Positions 63,971 through 64,000 of a stretch of DNA of 64,000 nt are shown piece after piece. The translations under genes were made by a program, and so were the position numbers. Source of the stretch: Candidatus Kryptoniota bacterium (GTDB lineage: Bacteria > Bacteroidota > Ignavibacteria > Kryptoniales > Kryptoniaceae); the NCBI GenBank assembly GCA_938074445.1, contig CALJEK010000008.1, forward strand, positions 62,001 through 126,000. Direction: 5' to 3'. Each line of letters begins with the position of its first letter. Position 1 is the first letter of the stretch. The notes under the pieces were generated by a model, which searched no databases, was not told where the DNA came from, and saw only the letters and a program-made list of their open reading frames with translations.

Positions 63971-64000
63971 ATTATTTTGCAAAATGCGGCACCTTTTCAA
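63971..64000 (-). promoter_or_regulatory. Candidate promoter of the small coiled-coil gene
   Basis: On the minus strand: TTGAAA at the window edge (64000-63995), 18-bp spacer, AATAAT (63976-63971), about 30 bp before the ATG at 63940. The -35 is the same as in the tRNA promoters; the -10 is weaker. Confidence 0.35.

Overview
The window looks like a chromosomal segment from an AT-rich, probably thermophilic bacterium of the Bacteroidota/FCB group, closest in flavour to Ignavibacteria or Kryptonia. Reasons: Lys/Glu/Ile-rich proteins, a carboxypeptidase-regulatory-domain TonB receptor followed by a protein with a type IX/FlgD-like C-terminal sorting domain and a PorV/PorQ-like protein, and no SusD. 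Unlike classical Bacteroidetes, the promoters I can see have ordinary -35/-10 spacing (TTGAxx, 17 bp, TATxTT), and several genes carry strong Shine-Dalgarno sequences. The phylum assignment is inference from gene content, not from a marker gene.

Layout. 1-11.5 kb, minus strand: housekeeping genes. An AddA-like helicase (cut by the window edge), a DEDDy exonuclease and an AddB-like nuclease form an overlapping recombination/repair cassette. Upstream of it lie carA and carB (ATGA overlap), then rpsT and tRNA-fMet, which appear to share one promoter. 11.9-45.4 kb, plus strand: a large accessory carbohydrate-utilisation region of about 20 genes, mostly in tightly packed operons. It opens with a secreted heparinase/alginate-lyase-like enzyme. 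Next is a five-gene operon (DapA-family lyase, IclR regulator, enolase-superfamily enzyme, dihydroorotate-dehydrogenase-like flavoprotein, 2[4Fe-4S] ferredoxin). Then comes an outer-membrane triad (TonB receptor, large sorted protein, PorV-like) ending in a clear terminator. The rest holds a MetE-like methyltransferase, a GH38 alpha-mannosidase, several (alpha/alpha)-toroid enzymes, a sodium/solute symporter, a TIM-barrel hydrolase candidate, a sugar isomerase plus Gfo/Idh/MocA pair, a seven-repeat BNR propeller protein, and a toroid glycosidase overlapping an Old-Yellow-Enzyme-like flavoprotein.

45.9-60.2 kb, plus strand: general metabolism. Two SDRs, a lipoprotein M28 peptidase with a PDZ domain, flavin reductase, CBS protein, membrane-anchored 2Fe-2S ferredoxin, RmlD-like reductase, acyl-CoA dehydrogenase, MscS channel, thioesterase, trpE-trpG, a LOG-family protein, an ABC ATPase/permease pair and tRNA-Arg(ACG). 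60.3-64 kb, minus strand: SufT/MIP18-like protein, an unrecognised protein, a MalK-type ATPase, aroA, and a small basic coiled-coil protein with its own terminator.

How the accessory genes could work together (inference): a complex glycan or glycoside is captured and partly cleaved outside or in the periplasm (secreted lyase-like and toroid enzymes, TonB receptor). Products enter through the SSS symporter. Cytosolic enzymes without signal peptides (GH38, two toroid enzymes, TIM-barrel protein) then trim them, and the isomerase/oxidoreductase and flavoenzyme sets process the released sugar or aglycone. The substrate is not identifiable from sequence alone. This region, and within it the DapA/enolase/DHOD/ferredoxin operon, is the best candidate for an undescribed system here.
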